57,697 bases of DNA from Desulfobacterium sp. Its GTDB lineage: Bacteria; Desulfobacterota; Desulfobacteria; Desulfobacterales; Desulfobacteraceae. Location: contig JAEINR010000029.1 in assembly GCA_016342325.1 (NCBI GenBank), positions 1 through 57,697 on the forward strand, written 5' to 3'. Made by a program: the position numbers and the translations under genes. Positions 8,612 through 17,232 of this stretch are shown piece after piece; the first letter of the stretch is position 1; every line of letters starts with the position of its first letter. Under the pieces are notes generated by a model. It ran no database searches, was not told where the DNA came from, and saw nothing but the letters and a program-made list of their open reading frames with translations.

Positions 8612-10036
8612 ATGACCAATCCCCCTCGCCCCCTCTGTTTTGTAGCCATGCCATTCGGGCGAAAGCGGATCGAACCCGGCGGCCCTGAGATCGACTTTGA
8701 CCCTATTTATAAAGCCATCCAGGCGGGTGTGGAAAAATCTGGAATCGATTGCAATCGTGCGGATTTCGACCCAAACGGAGGCTTTATCCACCGAAGCATG
8801 TACGAGGCCCTGATGGTGGCCGAATTTGTCATCGCCGACATGACCCTGGCCAATCCCAACGTGGCCTATGAAATCGGCGTGCGGCATGGTGCCGGTCAAA
8901 GCAACACGCTGCTGGTCTGCGCTGAAGCGTCCACAAAACAACTGCCGTTTGATTTCGGACCATTGCGCCATCTATCCTATTCGCTGCAAACCGACTGTTC
9001 CCTGACGGATGAGGCTGCCGATCAATTGAGCGAGGCTATCCGGGATCGGATTGAACGTCTGCTTGAGGACGACCCGCTCCAGGACAATCCGATTCTGCAG
9101 GTGACCGGGATCTCTGCAACGGTTTCCCATGAAAAGACAGACCTCTTTGTCAAGCGCCTGGAATTTGCAGGCGAAATGGGTGAAAAAGTACGGCAGGCAC
9201 TGAATCTGGCTGAACCGGCAGCGGCCGTTGCCGAACTGGACCGTTTGCAGGAAAAGATCCTCAAACAGCCCAATGTTGTCGCTCAGTTGCACACCGCCCT
9301 GATCGCAGTTTACCTGGGTTACCGGGAGAAAAAGGCCTACAATAAAATGGTTGCCTTATATGCGGCGCTTCCCCGGGAACTTAAACATGCCACCATGGTC
9401 CTAGAACAACTGGCCCTTGCCCAAAACCGCCTGGCGGAAGACGCAGAAAAGAATACTGATTTGGATAAGGCCGCCGCCTTGAGAAAAGAGGCGCTTTATC
9501 AACTGAAACGCATCCCTACCGGTGAAACAACCAGTGAGACCTTCGGCATCCAGGGCCGTATTTATAAGGGCCAATACGATGCCTCCATGAAAAAAGGCGA
9601 ACAGATCCTGGCCGAAGGGGCATTAGATAAAGCGATAACGGCATATGAAAACGGTCTTTTAGACGACCCCCGGGACTATTACCCGGGGGTGAACGCCATC
9701 ACCCTGCGCGTGATCCGGGGGACACCGGAAGATGAAAATCGGCTTTCACAAATTATCCCGGTGGTCAACTTCGCCCTGGAACGATTGCCTGATCCAACAA
9801 CAGCACAGGAAGGATATTGGCGCAACGCCACCCGGTTCGAACTGGCCTGCGCGGAACGCGACTGGGACCTGGCCCGCAAAAACCTGGCAAGCCTCCTTAC
9901 CCTTCCGGCAGAACCATGGATGCGGGAAACCACCATGGGTAACCTGAACCTTCAAAAAGAAACCCGGAAGGATGAGACAGAGACCGTGGCCACGTTGGAA
10001 GGTTACTTTGCCGCTTTGAAGCCCGGCAAACAGTAA
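8612..10036 (+). CDS. Deoxyribosyltransferase-like domain fused to MAP3K TRAFs-binding-like (DUF4071) region
   Basis: 474 residues, no signal peptide, so cytoplasmic. The N-terminal domain (about 1-150) starts CFVAMPFG and contains the acidic motif DMTLANPNVAYEIGVRHG. This resembles nucleoside 2-deoxyribosyltransferase folds, in which the Glu of NPNxxYE is catalytic. Residues about 190-470 are helical and repeat-like and match what I know of DUF4071, the bacterial counterpart of the TRAF-binding region of ASK1/MAP3K5. The combination is known from comparative genomics of conflict and signalling proteins; the reaction is not established. ATG at 8612 is chosen because AAAGGAG precedes it, although an in-frame codon lies upstream at 8546. 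Neighbours give no operon partner. Confidence 0.7.
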   Translation: MTNPPRPLCFVAMPFGRKRIEPGGPEIDFDPIYKAIQAGVEKSGIDCNRADFDPNGGFIHRSMYEALMVAEFVIADMTLANPNVAYEIGVRHGAGQSNTLLVCAEASTKQLPFDFGPLRHLSYSLQTDCSLTDEAADQLSEAIRDRIERLLEDDPLQDNPILQVTGISATVSHEKTDLFVKRLEFAGEMGEKVRQALNLAEPAAAVAELDRLQEKILKQPNVVAQLHTALIAVYLGYREKKAYNKMVALYAALPRELKHATMVLEQLALAQNRLAEDAEKNTDLDKAAALRKEALYQLKRIPTGETTSETFGIQGRIYKGQYDASMKKGEQILAEGALDKAITAYENGLLDDPRDYYPGVNAITLRVIRGTPEDENRLSQIIPVVNFALERLPDPTTAQEGYWRNATRFELACAERDWDLARKNLASLLTLPAEPWMRETTMGNLNLQKETRKDETETVATLEGYFAALKPGKQ

Positions 10037-10118
10037 GGGCGCAATACAAGAGAAACAGATAGATTGTGCGGTAGAGAATGTGAGGAACGTATTATTTGCA
10101 GATTGATGCCCAGGAGCC

Positions 10119-10943
10119 ATGAAGACCATTGAAGATGTAAAATATTACCGTTTATCCGGAGTCGAAGGCATTGAAGCGTGCAGGGTTGTGAGAAGCAGTC
10201 ATGTCTTCCCCAAGCACACCCACAATCACAACTACACCGTAATTCTGGTGGAGGAAGGTCAAAGTTACTGCCTTGGCCCTGAAAAAACCGACTCATGCAT
10301 CGTCTCGGAAGAGGTTGCCCTGATCAACCCCGGGCAGGTCCACTCCGGCGTACCGGCGGGTAAGTCCACGATATCTTACTGGGGACTCTGCATTGATGCG
10401 ACGGTTATGACCAGGAGTGCAGGACAGATCTTTGAAAGGGAGGGACTGGAACCGGAACTCCAACACCTTATCGCCAGGGACCGTATTCTTTCAAAGCGCC
10501 TGAAAGATATTTTCATAAATATGGTGAACCCTTCGGGAAAACTTGAGATGGAATCCGCTCTCCTGGAAACGGTCGCGCACCTGGTTTCCCAATACAGCTC
10601 CCCCAATGGGATGGTAAGGGCGGGAAATGAGCCAAGGGCCGTGTCACTTGCAAAAGAGTTCCTGTCGGAAAATCTCGACGAAAAAGTATCCCTTGAAGAT
10701 GTAGCCGGGGCCGTGGGACTGAGCCGTTACCACTTTCTGCGTGTTTTCAAGAGGGCAACGGGCTTGCCCCCCCACGCTTTCCGCACCCAGCAGCGCATCC
10801 GGCAAGCCCGGCATCTCATGCGCAGTGGAGTTCCTTTTGCTGAAGTTGCTCTTGAAACCGGATTTACCGACCAAAGCCATTTCACCAATAAATTCAGGCA
10901 ACTTACCGGAGCCACCCCCCGTCAGTATGTCGCAAGGCTATAA
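10119..10943 (+). CDS. AraC-family regulator with cupin sensor domain
   Basis: 274 residues. The N-terminal cupin-like domain (HTHNHNYTVILVEEGQ near residue 30, PGQVHSG near residue 70) should bind a small ligand. The C-terminal 100 residues hold two helix-turn-helix units (LEDVAGAVGLSRYHFLRVFKRATG and FAEVALETGFTDQSHFTNKFR). It precedes a DMT-family transporter gene in the same direction by 97 bp, so control of that exporter is likely. This architecture is common among AraC proteins paired with LysE- or EamA-type exporters. The ligand is unknown. Confidence 0.92.
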   Translation: MKTIEDVKYYRLSGVEGIEACRVVRSSHVFPKHTHNHNYTVILVEEGQSYCLGPEKTDSCIVSEEVALINPGQVHSGVPAGKSTISYWGLCIDATVMTRSAGQIFEREGLEPELQHLIARDRILSKRLKDIFINMVNPSGKLEMESALLETVAHLVSQYSSPNGMVRAGNEPRAVSLAKEFLSENLDEKVSLEDVAGAVGLSRYHFLRVFKRATGLPPHAFRTQQRIRQARHLMRSGVPFAEVALETGFTDQSHFTNKFRQLTGATPRQYVARL

Positions 10944-11040
10944 TCAAAAGAGCAATTTTTTACAATCATTAACCCCGCCCCCGGGCTATTCTCCTACCCC
11001 AACCAAGTGAATACGTAACACTTTTTTTAGAGGTCATACA

Positions 11041-11979
11041 ATGGAAACAATAAACCAGGGCGTCTCGATTTCTACCCCCCCCGTCTCTTTCATAGCAAAG
11101 CATAAAGGACTGCTCCCCATGGCAGCCCTTCTAACAGCCGTTCTTCTCTGGGGCGCATCCTTTGCAGCCATGCGCATCGCGGTAAAGGCCCTGAGCCCAT
11201 GGACAGTGATGTGGATAAGGATGGCGACCGCACTGGTCCTGATCCTTCCTTTTACGGGAAAACTGATGCCATCGGATTACCGCAAAGGGGATTGGATGCT
11301 CCTCATTCCCATGGTGCTCTTCCAGCCCTGTCTCTATTTTCTCCTGGAATCATACGCACTAACCTTCACCACCTCGTCCCAGGCTGGGGTTATTTCCGCA
11401 TCGGTTCCCCTCATGGTGGCCCTGGGTGCATGGCTGATCCTCTCAGAGCCGCTAACACGGTACAGTCTTGCAGGTCTCGGGATATCCATAACAGGGGTTG
11501 TTTTCCTCACACTGATTGAAGGTCCTTCGGATAAGGCCCAAAACCCACTTCTGGGCAACTCCCTGGAATTTATTGCCATGGCCTGCGCTGCGATCAATAT
11601 GGTTATTGTAAAAAAGATGAGCCTCAGATACAGCCCCTGGACCCTTACGGCCATGCAGGTGCTTGCAGGCACCCTCTTTTTTCTGCCGGGCCTCCCCCTT
11701 CTCCTTGAAACAGATACCTCTGTCTGGACATTTGATCTGATCGCGGCCATGGTCTTTCTTGGCGCCTTTGTAACCCTTGGGGCCTTTGGTTTCTATAACT
11801 GGGGCATGAGCAGAATCCCGGCATCCAAGGCATCTGTTTATATAAACCTGGTGCCTGTAAATGCGGTATTGATCGGATGGATCGTGCTGGGTGAGGCCCT
11901 CTCCCAAGGGCAGCTCATTGCTGGGGCCGGGGTCATATGCGGCGTATGGCTAAGCCAGAGGGGTGAAAAGCAACGCTGA
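11041..11979 (+). CDS. EamA/DMT-family transporter
   Basis: 312 residues with about ten hydrophobic helices arranged as two EamA repeats. The first begins ALLTAVLLWGASFAAMRIAVK, and the second repeats the pattern from about residue 165. Drug/metabolite transporters of this type usually export amino acids or related metabolites through the inner membrane. The ATG at 11041 is preceded by AGAGGTCAT. The AraC gene immediately upstream is the likely regulator. Substrate cannot be inferred. Confidence 0.9.
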   Translation: METINQGVSISTPPVSFIAKHKGLLPMAALLTAVLLWGASFAAMRIAVKALSPWTVMWIRMATALVLILPFTGKLMPSDYRKGDWMLLIPMVLFQPCLYFLLESYALTFTTSSQAGVISASVPLMVALGAWLILSEPLTRYSLAGLGISITGVVFLTLIEGPSDKAQNPLLGNSLEFIAMACAAINMVIVKKMSLRYSPWTLTAMQVLAGTLFFLPGLPLLLETDTSVWTFDLIAAMVFLGAFVTLGAFGFYNWGMSRIPASKASVYINLVPVNAVLIGWIVLGEALSQGQLIAGAGVICGVWLSQRGEKQR

Positions 11980-12009
11980 ACCCGGGACGCATACAGGAAT
12001 GGGTAAGAG

Positions 12010-12047
12010 AATCAGAAAAACGCTTTGGTTCTGGCTAGTCCAGGTTA
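12010..12047. repeat. Dispersed repeat, copy 1
   Basis: This 38-bp segment includes the stop codon of the prkA-like gene (12045-12047) and recurs at 28298-28334, with one base missing and one substitution. A CTGG/CCAG mini-hairpin is present. The origin is unclear: it is either a small repeat element or a copy of the gene end. Confidence 0.75.
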
Positions 12048-14393
12048 CAGCTCCTTGAACTTGCTGGCAATGTTGGAGTCGATGACGTAGATGCACACCT
12101 CGTTGGCACCCTGTTTGGTGTAGCCGAACTTTGTCATCATGTTCTTTATCAGGAACTCCACATCACTGCGGATGCGCTTGTCATAGGTCCTGAACCCTTC
12201 GGTGTCATAATCCTTGATGGCCCGCCTGAAGTTCTCGTTGTCCAGAAAAGGTTCCAAAACCCGTTTCTTGAGGTTGTGGACATAGCGTTCGTGGAGGGAT
12301 ATGAAGAGCCGGGTATCGGTGATCACCTTTCCCTCCACCATCATCTCTGTTGTCAGGGCATTGGTGGTGTATTCCTTGAGCACATCAGTGCGCATGATCT
12401 CACGGCGCCGCTGGTCGGCATTGGCGATGAAGAGCCTGTTTTCGATGCTCTCAAGATAGGCATTGGTGATATCCAGGACCTCGCCGGTGAAGATACACTT
12501 TGCCGTGGAACCGATCTCAAAATTGATGGCGGAGATATAGTTCTTGATGTCCTGGGCGATCTGATCCTCGTTGTAATAGTAGAGGGACTCCTTGACCTGC
12601 TGGAGCACGTTATAGTCGTACATCCTTAAAATGGACTCAAGGAGGCCGGGGGGGATCATACCGGATCTCACCTTCATAAGGTTGCGGAAGAACGCACAGA
12701 GTACCGGCATGTTGATGAGCCGGTCTTCCCTTGCATACATGGAAAAGAACTGGTCAAAGATCCGGATGGAGTCCCGTCCGGAGAACCCGTTGATGCCTTC
12801 GGTCTCGGATTCTGCGATGATCTTGCGCCACAGCTTGGAGGTGAGCGCCTTTCTATCGTCATCCCGGAGCCAATTGGGCAGGGTGCCTGAATAGAGCTCC
12901 ATCTTCAGAAGCATCAGTTTCTCATCACAGAAGAGCCGGTACTTGGAAGGATCCTGTATCCATTCAAGGAGGGTGTCGGACTTCTCCTTGAGCCTGGAGC
13001 TGATGATGATCCTTGCAAAGTTGTCCATGACCATGGGAAGGAAACTGTCGATAATGTGACGGCCGAAGATGTTTGTGAGGATCTTGACCTCGGTTTCCAC
13101 GTCCAACACATAGGGGATATTGATGTACTGAATCCTGTCTGAGAAAGAGGGAAACTCCCGGATGTTCTTCTTGTCTTCGGGGTTCATCAAGGCAAGGAAG
13201 AGGGAGTTGACATTCTCCTCAAGGTCCTCCACCTTGTGGATCGCCTCGCTGATAATGTTGTGAAGTTCAACCATGCGCTCCACATTGTGGGATTTGATAT
13301 CCATGAGGGCGTAGATACCGTTGTTTGTCTTGGAGAACCTGGAATAGAGATAGTGGATGAGGTTGCTGTCTCGGAACAGGCTGTTGATCCGGTTCTGGAG
13401 CATGGGGTTGGTGATAACGTTCTGCTTCACAGGCTTGTCCCCAGGGTTGAACACGGAAATGCCCAAGCCCAAGCGCCGGCTGAAGTAATAGGGCCTGGCA
13501 TGGACCATCTTGAACACTTCTTCGCTGTTTCCAAACCGCTCAAGCAGGGCCTGGTAAATGGAAGAGCAGGTGGTGCACGCCTCCTGGCTGAAGACCCACT
13601 CATACTGCTTTTCCGTAAAGAGCCGCCACTTGAACTCGTCGTTCTTTATCAGCTTGTCCAGCACCCCCCGGCGAAGGTTCTTGGGGATGATGAGAAGGGG
13701 ATTGTCGTGGGAGATGCATGGGATCTCGATGCATTCCTGGTCATATCCCATGTGTAGCTTTTCTTCGACATCATCGTCCATGGTATCCTGGGCATCGTCC
13801 ATGGGATCCTGGGCATTGTTTTCCAGCAGGGTAACCAGCCTTTCGACAAACGTGGCTGTCTCCGTCCTTTTAGGTCCCCCCATTTTTTTGACATCAATGC
13901 GCCACAGGATCTCGTAACGCATGCCCTTTTCGGTGTTGGCATACTCTTCGAATTTCTTCAAAAGATTATTCAAAAAGGTACTCTTTCCGCAGCCGTGGGG
14001 GCCGTGGAAGATATAGATGCGGTTCTGCTGGGCACCGTGGCGCAACCCTTCCATGTGCTTCATGAGCCGGTTGGCAAAGAGCCGGTCCGTGAAATAGGGA
14101 TTTTCCGATCCATCCACAAACAGCCGGGAGCAGTCGTAGTAGGTGAAATTGAACTCCTCGGGATCGTCCGGGATGGCGTCGCTTGCCACATCCACATGGG
14201 AAACCATCATGTCGTAGAATACCTGAAAAATGTTTCGAATCACCCTGTCAGGCTTCTTCTCAATGAGGTCCAGGAACTGAACAAACGAAAGGGGCTTCAT
14301 TTTTTCGTAATACGAGTCGTCCCGGTTTAAAAAGGCCACGGCCTTTTGGACGGGAGTCACATCACTGGCCATTCCAAGGGACTTTTTATCCAT
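12045..14393 (-). CDS. Second, divergent PrkA-like AAA+ protein
   Basis: 782 residues, longer than a typical PrkA (about 640-690). A P-loop GPHGCGKST lies at residues 131-139. The C-terminus (FLIKNMMTKFGYTKQGAN) resembles the end of the PrkA encoded three genes upstream. PrkA proteins are AAA+ ATPases reported to have serine kinase or protease-like activity; which applies here is unknown. An acidic in-frame 21-bp tandem duplication (13772-13813) encodes repeated DAQD(T/P)MD. It starts 6 nt after the SpoVR stop and closes the prkA-yeaH-spoVR operon. Pieces of its 3' end occur elsewhere in the window. Confidence 0.82.
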   Translation of the reverse strand: MDKKSLGMASDVTPVQKAVAFLNRDDSYYEKMKPLSFVQFLDLIEKKPDRVIRNIFQVFYDMMVSHVDVASDAIPDDPEEFNFTYYDCSRLFVDGSENPYFTDRLFANRLMKHMEGLRHGAQQNRIYIFHGPHGCGKSTFLNNLLKKFEEYANTEKGMRYEILWRIDVKKMGGPKRTETATFVERLVTLLENNAQDPMDDAQDTMDDDVEEKLHMGYDQECIEIPCISHDNPLLIIPKNLRRGVLDKLIKNDEFKWRLFTEKQYEWVFSQEACTTCSSIYQALLERFGNSEEVFKMVHARPYYFSRRLGLGISVFNPGDKPVKQNVITNPMLQNRINSLFRDSNLIHYLYSRFSKTNNGIYALMDIKSHNVERMVELHNIISEAIHKVEDLEENVNSLFLALMNPEDKKNIREFPSFSDRIQYINIPYVLDVETEVKILTNIFGRHIIDSFLPMVMDNFARIIISSRLKEKSDTLLEWIQDPSKYRLFCDEKLMLLKMELYSGTLPNWLRDDDRKALTSKLWRKIIAESETEGINGFSGRDSIRIFDQFFSMYAREDRLINMPVLCAFFRNLMKVRSGMIPPGLLESILRMYDYNVLQQVKESLYYYNEDQIAQDIKNYISAINFEIGSTAKCIFTGEVLDITNAYLESIENRLFIANADQRRREIMRTDVLKEYTTNALTTEMMVEGKVITDTRLFISLHERYVHNLKKRVLEPFLDNENFRRAIKDYDTEGFRTYDKRIRSDVEFLIKNMMTKFGYTKQGANEVCIYVIDSNIASKFKEL

Positions 14394-14399
14394 GGCTAT

Positions 14400-16052
14400 T
14401 CATATCTCCCGTTTGTGGAGCTTTCTGTTCTCCATGACATAGATGAAGCGTTTCCAGGCGTACTCCTCATCTTGCGGACTTGCCGTCGCCTTTGGCACCA
14501 CAGGATCCCAGAAGTTTCCCGGAATCTGATGGGGGGCGGAAGCCTTGACATACTCCCAGGTTTCAAGACGCACGGGCGACCCCCAGAGGAACTCGAGTCC
14601 GATCATGGTGTTCTCTATGAAATCGGTCTTTAGAGGCTTGCCCTCAAAGGTGTGAACCAGGTAGAGCGGCCCCTTCTGGGTCTTTTCATGGTCCACATGG
14701 ATCCGTGGGGGATGGTAGAGGGTATTGGTAAGCATATCCTTGTAATCCTGGGCACTCCTGGACTTCACATAGTACTCCATGCTCATGCGATGCCGGTTGA
14801 TCCGTGTGCCGGAGACAAAGAGCTTATGGCGGTTCATAAAATCCTGGTCGATATACTTGTTGATAAAGGTGAAATCACACAGGTTCTCCCGGATATTGAA
14901 GATGAGGTCCCTGCCCGTGTTCCCGGAGAGGTTGAAATTTTTCCGTTTCATCTCGTCCCTGAGGAGAAAGTACTCAAGGGAGTAACACCCCCTGTCCTCC
15001 ATTTCCCAGATATGATATAAGAGTCTCATACCTAGGGCATAGGGGTTGAGGCCGATCTTGGGCATGGCTGTCACGTTGGCATTGACCTTGGCAAAATTGG
15101 TCTCATGTCCCCGGATCCTGTCATCCTCCATAAACAAAATCTCGTGCCAGAGGCTTGCCCACCCCTCGTTCATGATCTTGGTCCTGATCTGGGGCTGGAA
15201 AAACAGGGAGGTGTTCCGCACCACCTCCACCACCGATTTCATCCAGGTGTTCTCCTCCTTTTTCAGGACCTCGGAATGCTCGAGGATATACTGCATCAAG
15301 TCGGGCCTGTGGGTCTCTTTTGCCTTGCGCTTTTTCCGGTAAAGGGCTTCAAACTCAGGATACTTGTGGATGACATCGATAAAAAAGCTGTCGTTGGTAT
15401 ACGTTTCGCTCTTTTGAAGGGTGTTGTAACGGTCGATCTCCTTGAGATAGGTGTTGGCCGAGACCTTTTTCTCCTGCTGGAGAAAAACATCGAAGTAGTA
15501 GTCGATTCGCTCCATCCTGCGGGGGCCGGGAGTAATGCTCTGGGCCACGGTGTCGTGGTAGCCCACAAGGTTGTCCATGCCCCGGGAGAACTCGATGAGG
15601 TAGTCCACCCACCGTCCTTTTTCCGAACGGTACCTGGCGATGAGGCGCTTGTCCGACAGGGCCTGGCCCTCGAAATCGTAATCCCAGGTGTGCTGGAAAA
15701 AAAGGTTGTTCTGGAAGAAATCGATGTGGCCCAGCACATGATAGAAGATCATGACGTTAAGCCAGTCCGGGTTGTTGTCGTTGTAAAACGAGATGGCGGG
15801 CCGGGTATTGATCACGGTCTCGTAGGGGTTGTTCGGATAGAGTTCGTATTTTCCCTTTCCAGACAGAACCCTCACGTCATGGACCCAGTAGTCGTAAAGG
15901 TTGGGAATCATCACCTTGGGACCCAATTCCAAAAGATCCCGGTTGGTCACGATATACTCCAGGGTTTCGTCCTCGAACTTCAATCCCTTGTCCCTGGCGC
16001 GCTCCTTACAGCCTTCCATGATGCGCTTCACATGCTGGTCGACGAGTTCCAT
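14400..16052 (-). CDS. SpoVR/YcgB-family protein
   Basis: 550 residues, the usual size for SpoVR. The family is recognised from the segment NPDWLNVMIFYHVLGHIDFF...QHTWDYDFEG and from the C-terminal region. SpoVR was named for a role in spore cortex formation in Bacillus, but it is widespread in non-sporulating Gram-negatives, where it is linked with PrkA and YeaH in stress or starvation responses; its biochemistry is unclear. It sits between yeaH (10 bp upstream) and the second prkA-like gene (6 nt downstream) in an evident operon. Confidence 0.93.
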   Translation of the reverse strand: MELVDQHVKRIMEGCKERARDKGLKFEDETLEYIVTNRDLLELGPKVMIPNLYDYWVHDVRVLSGKGKYELYPNNPYETVINTRPAISFYNDNNPDWLNVMIFYHVLGHIDFFQNNLFFQHTWDYDFEGQALSDKRLIARYRSEKGRWVDYLIEFSRGMDNLVGYHDTVAQSITPGPRRMERIDYYFDVFLQQEKKVSANTYLKEIDRYNTLQKSETYTNDSFFIDVIHKYPEFEALYRKKRKAKETHRPDLMQYILEHSEVLKKEENTWMKSVVEVVRNTSLFFQPQIRTKIMNEGWASLWHEILFMEDDRIRGHETNFAKVNANVTAMPKIGLNPYALGMRLLYHIWEMEDRGCYSLEYFLLRDEMKRKNFNLSGNTGRDLIFNIRENLCDFTFINKYIDQDFMNRHKLFVSGTRINRHRMSMEYYVKSRSAQDYKDMLTNTLYHPPRIHVDHEKTQKGPLYLVHTFEGKPLKTDFIENTMIGLEFLWGSPVRLETWEYVKASAPHQIPGNFWDPVVPKATASPQDEEYAWKRFIYVMENRKLHKREI

Positions 16053-16062
16053 GGCTCCCCCG

Positions 16063-17232
16063 TTAAGAAAGCAACTTTTTTATTCCCTGGATGATCCGAG
16101 CATCGTCAGAGTCCTCCTTGAGCACGTCCATTTTCAGCAGGGTGCTCTTTTTCTCCAGAAGTCCGGATGCCCTGATATACTTTTCAACCTCGGTCTGGTT
16201 GGCACGGGTGTACCGGTGCTCGGCAATGGTGATGCCCACCCTTGCCGAGTACTCGAGCATCTTCTCAAGCTCGGCCACGGCCTCTTTTCCCTGGGTGTCC
16301 CAGTCATCGCCGTCGGTTCCGTGGAAAACATAGATATTGTAGTCCCTGGCAAGGTTTTCCGCCTCAACCAGCTGGTTGACCAGCCTGTAGGCCGAGACCA
16401 CCTTGGTGCCACCGGCCACCTTGTAGGAGTAGTATTTGTAAAAGTCGTCCACTTCCTTGGCTTCGGTGTCGTGGAGGACAAACCGTGTTTCAACCTGTTT
16501 CTCGTACTGATAGAGAAGCCAGGAGTAGATCATCACATGCTGGGAAACCACGGTCTGGGTCGGCTTGCCCCCCATGGAGCCGGAGTAGTCCCTGAGAAAA
16601 AACACCAGGGCCTGGGATTCGTAGGCCTTCTCCTTGGAAAGAATCCGGTAGATCTTGTCCCTGGGCGAAATAATAAAGCCTGCGGTGTCGATATTGTAGA
16701 AATCCGGGATCCTGCCCAGGGCGATATTGGTCTGTACGATCCGCTTCAGGGTCGCCTTCTTGTCCAGAATCTGGCCGAACCCCCGGTGCCTGTCCGTCAT
16801 TTCGTACACAAATTTTGCAAGGGTACGCTTCTTGCCTTTGTCCGTCAGGTTGGGCAGTTGAAAATCCTCGCTGAGCACCTTACCAAGCTCATAGGCATTG
16901 GACTCCATCTCATGTTCGCCGCCGCCGCCCTCCCCGGGGCCCTCGCCATCTCCCTCTCCCTCTCCCTCCTCTTCAGAAGGTCGTATGGGCGCTTCCCCGA
17001 TCACATCGCCCTCTTCGCCTTCGCCGGTACCGCCGGTGGGTTCGCCCTCTCCCTCCGGATCCACCAGGGGCTCGTCATGGACAAACTTCTCCTCCACAGT
17101 GGTGGGCACCACGACGATCTTCTCCCGTCCCCCCTTGCCCGGCTTTACAATACGGCCGATGCGGATCTTTTTCTTGAATCCGTCCTCTTCCCGTTTCCGG
17201 TCCCGCTCAAGGAGTTCGTCCAGGGTTATCAT
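16063..17232 (-). CDS. yeaH: YeaH-family (DUF444) VWA-like protein
   Basis: 389 residues. Residues 1-120 are charged and low-complexity, with Gly/Glu-rich GEGEGDGEGPGEGGGG. The C-terminal half carries a von Willebrand A-like fold with a metal-site motif DYSGSMGG, followed by HDTEAKEVDDF and GGTKV, typical of DUF444. In E. coli yeaH is co-transcribed with yeaG (prkA). Here the start overlaps the prkA stop by one base (TAATG), indicating translational coupling. Likely a partner or adaptor of the PrkA ATPases, much as VWA proteins partner MoxR ATPases; this is inference. Confidence 0.94.
   Translation of the reverse strand: MITLDELLERDRKREEDGFKKKIRIGRIVKPGKGGREKIVVVPTTVEEKFVHDEPLVDPEGEGEPTGGTGEGEEGDVIGEAPIRPSEEEGEGEGDGEGPGEGGGGEHEMESNAYELGKVLSEDFQLPNLTDKGKKRTLAKFVYEMTDRHRGFGQILDKKATLKRIVQTNIALGRIPDFYNIDTAGFIISPRDKIYRILSKEKAYESQALVFFLRDYSGSMGGKPTQTVVSQHVMIYSWLLYQYEKQVETRFVLHDTEAKEVDDFYKYYSYKVAGGTKVVSAYRLVNQLVEAENLARDYNIYVFHGTDGDDWDTQGKEAVAELEKMLEYSARVGITIAEHRYTRANQTEVEKYIRASGLLEKKSTLLKMDVLKEDSDDARIIQGIKKLLS

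Noticed and set aside
15105-16094. Long plus-strand frame opposite spoVR (329 codons)
   Set aside because: It is antisense to a clearly recognisable SpoVR gene and has no recognisable domain.
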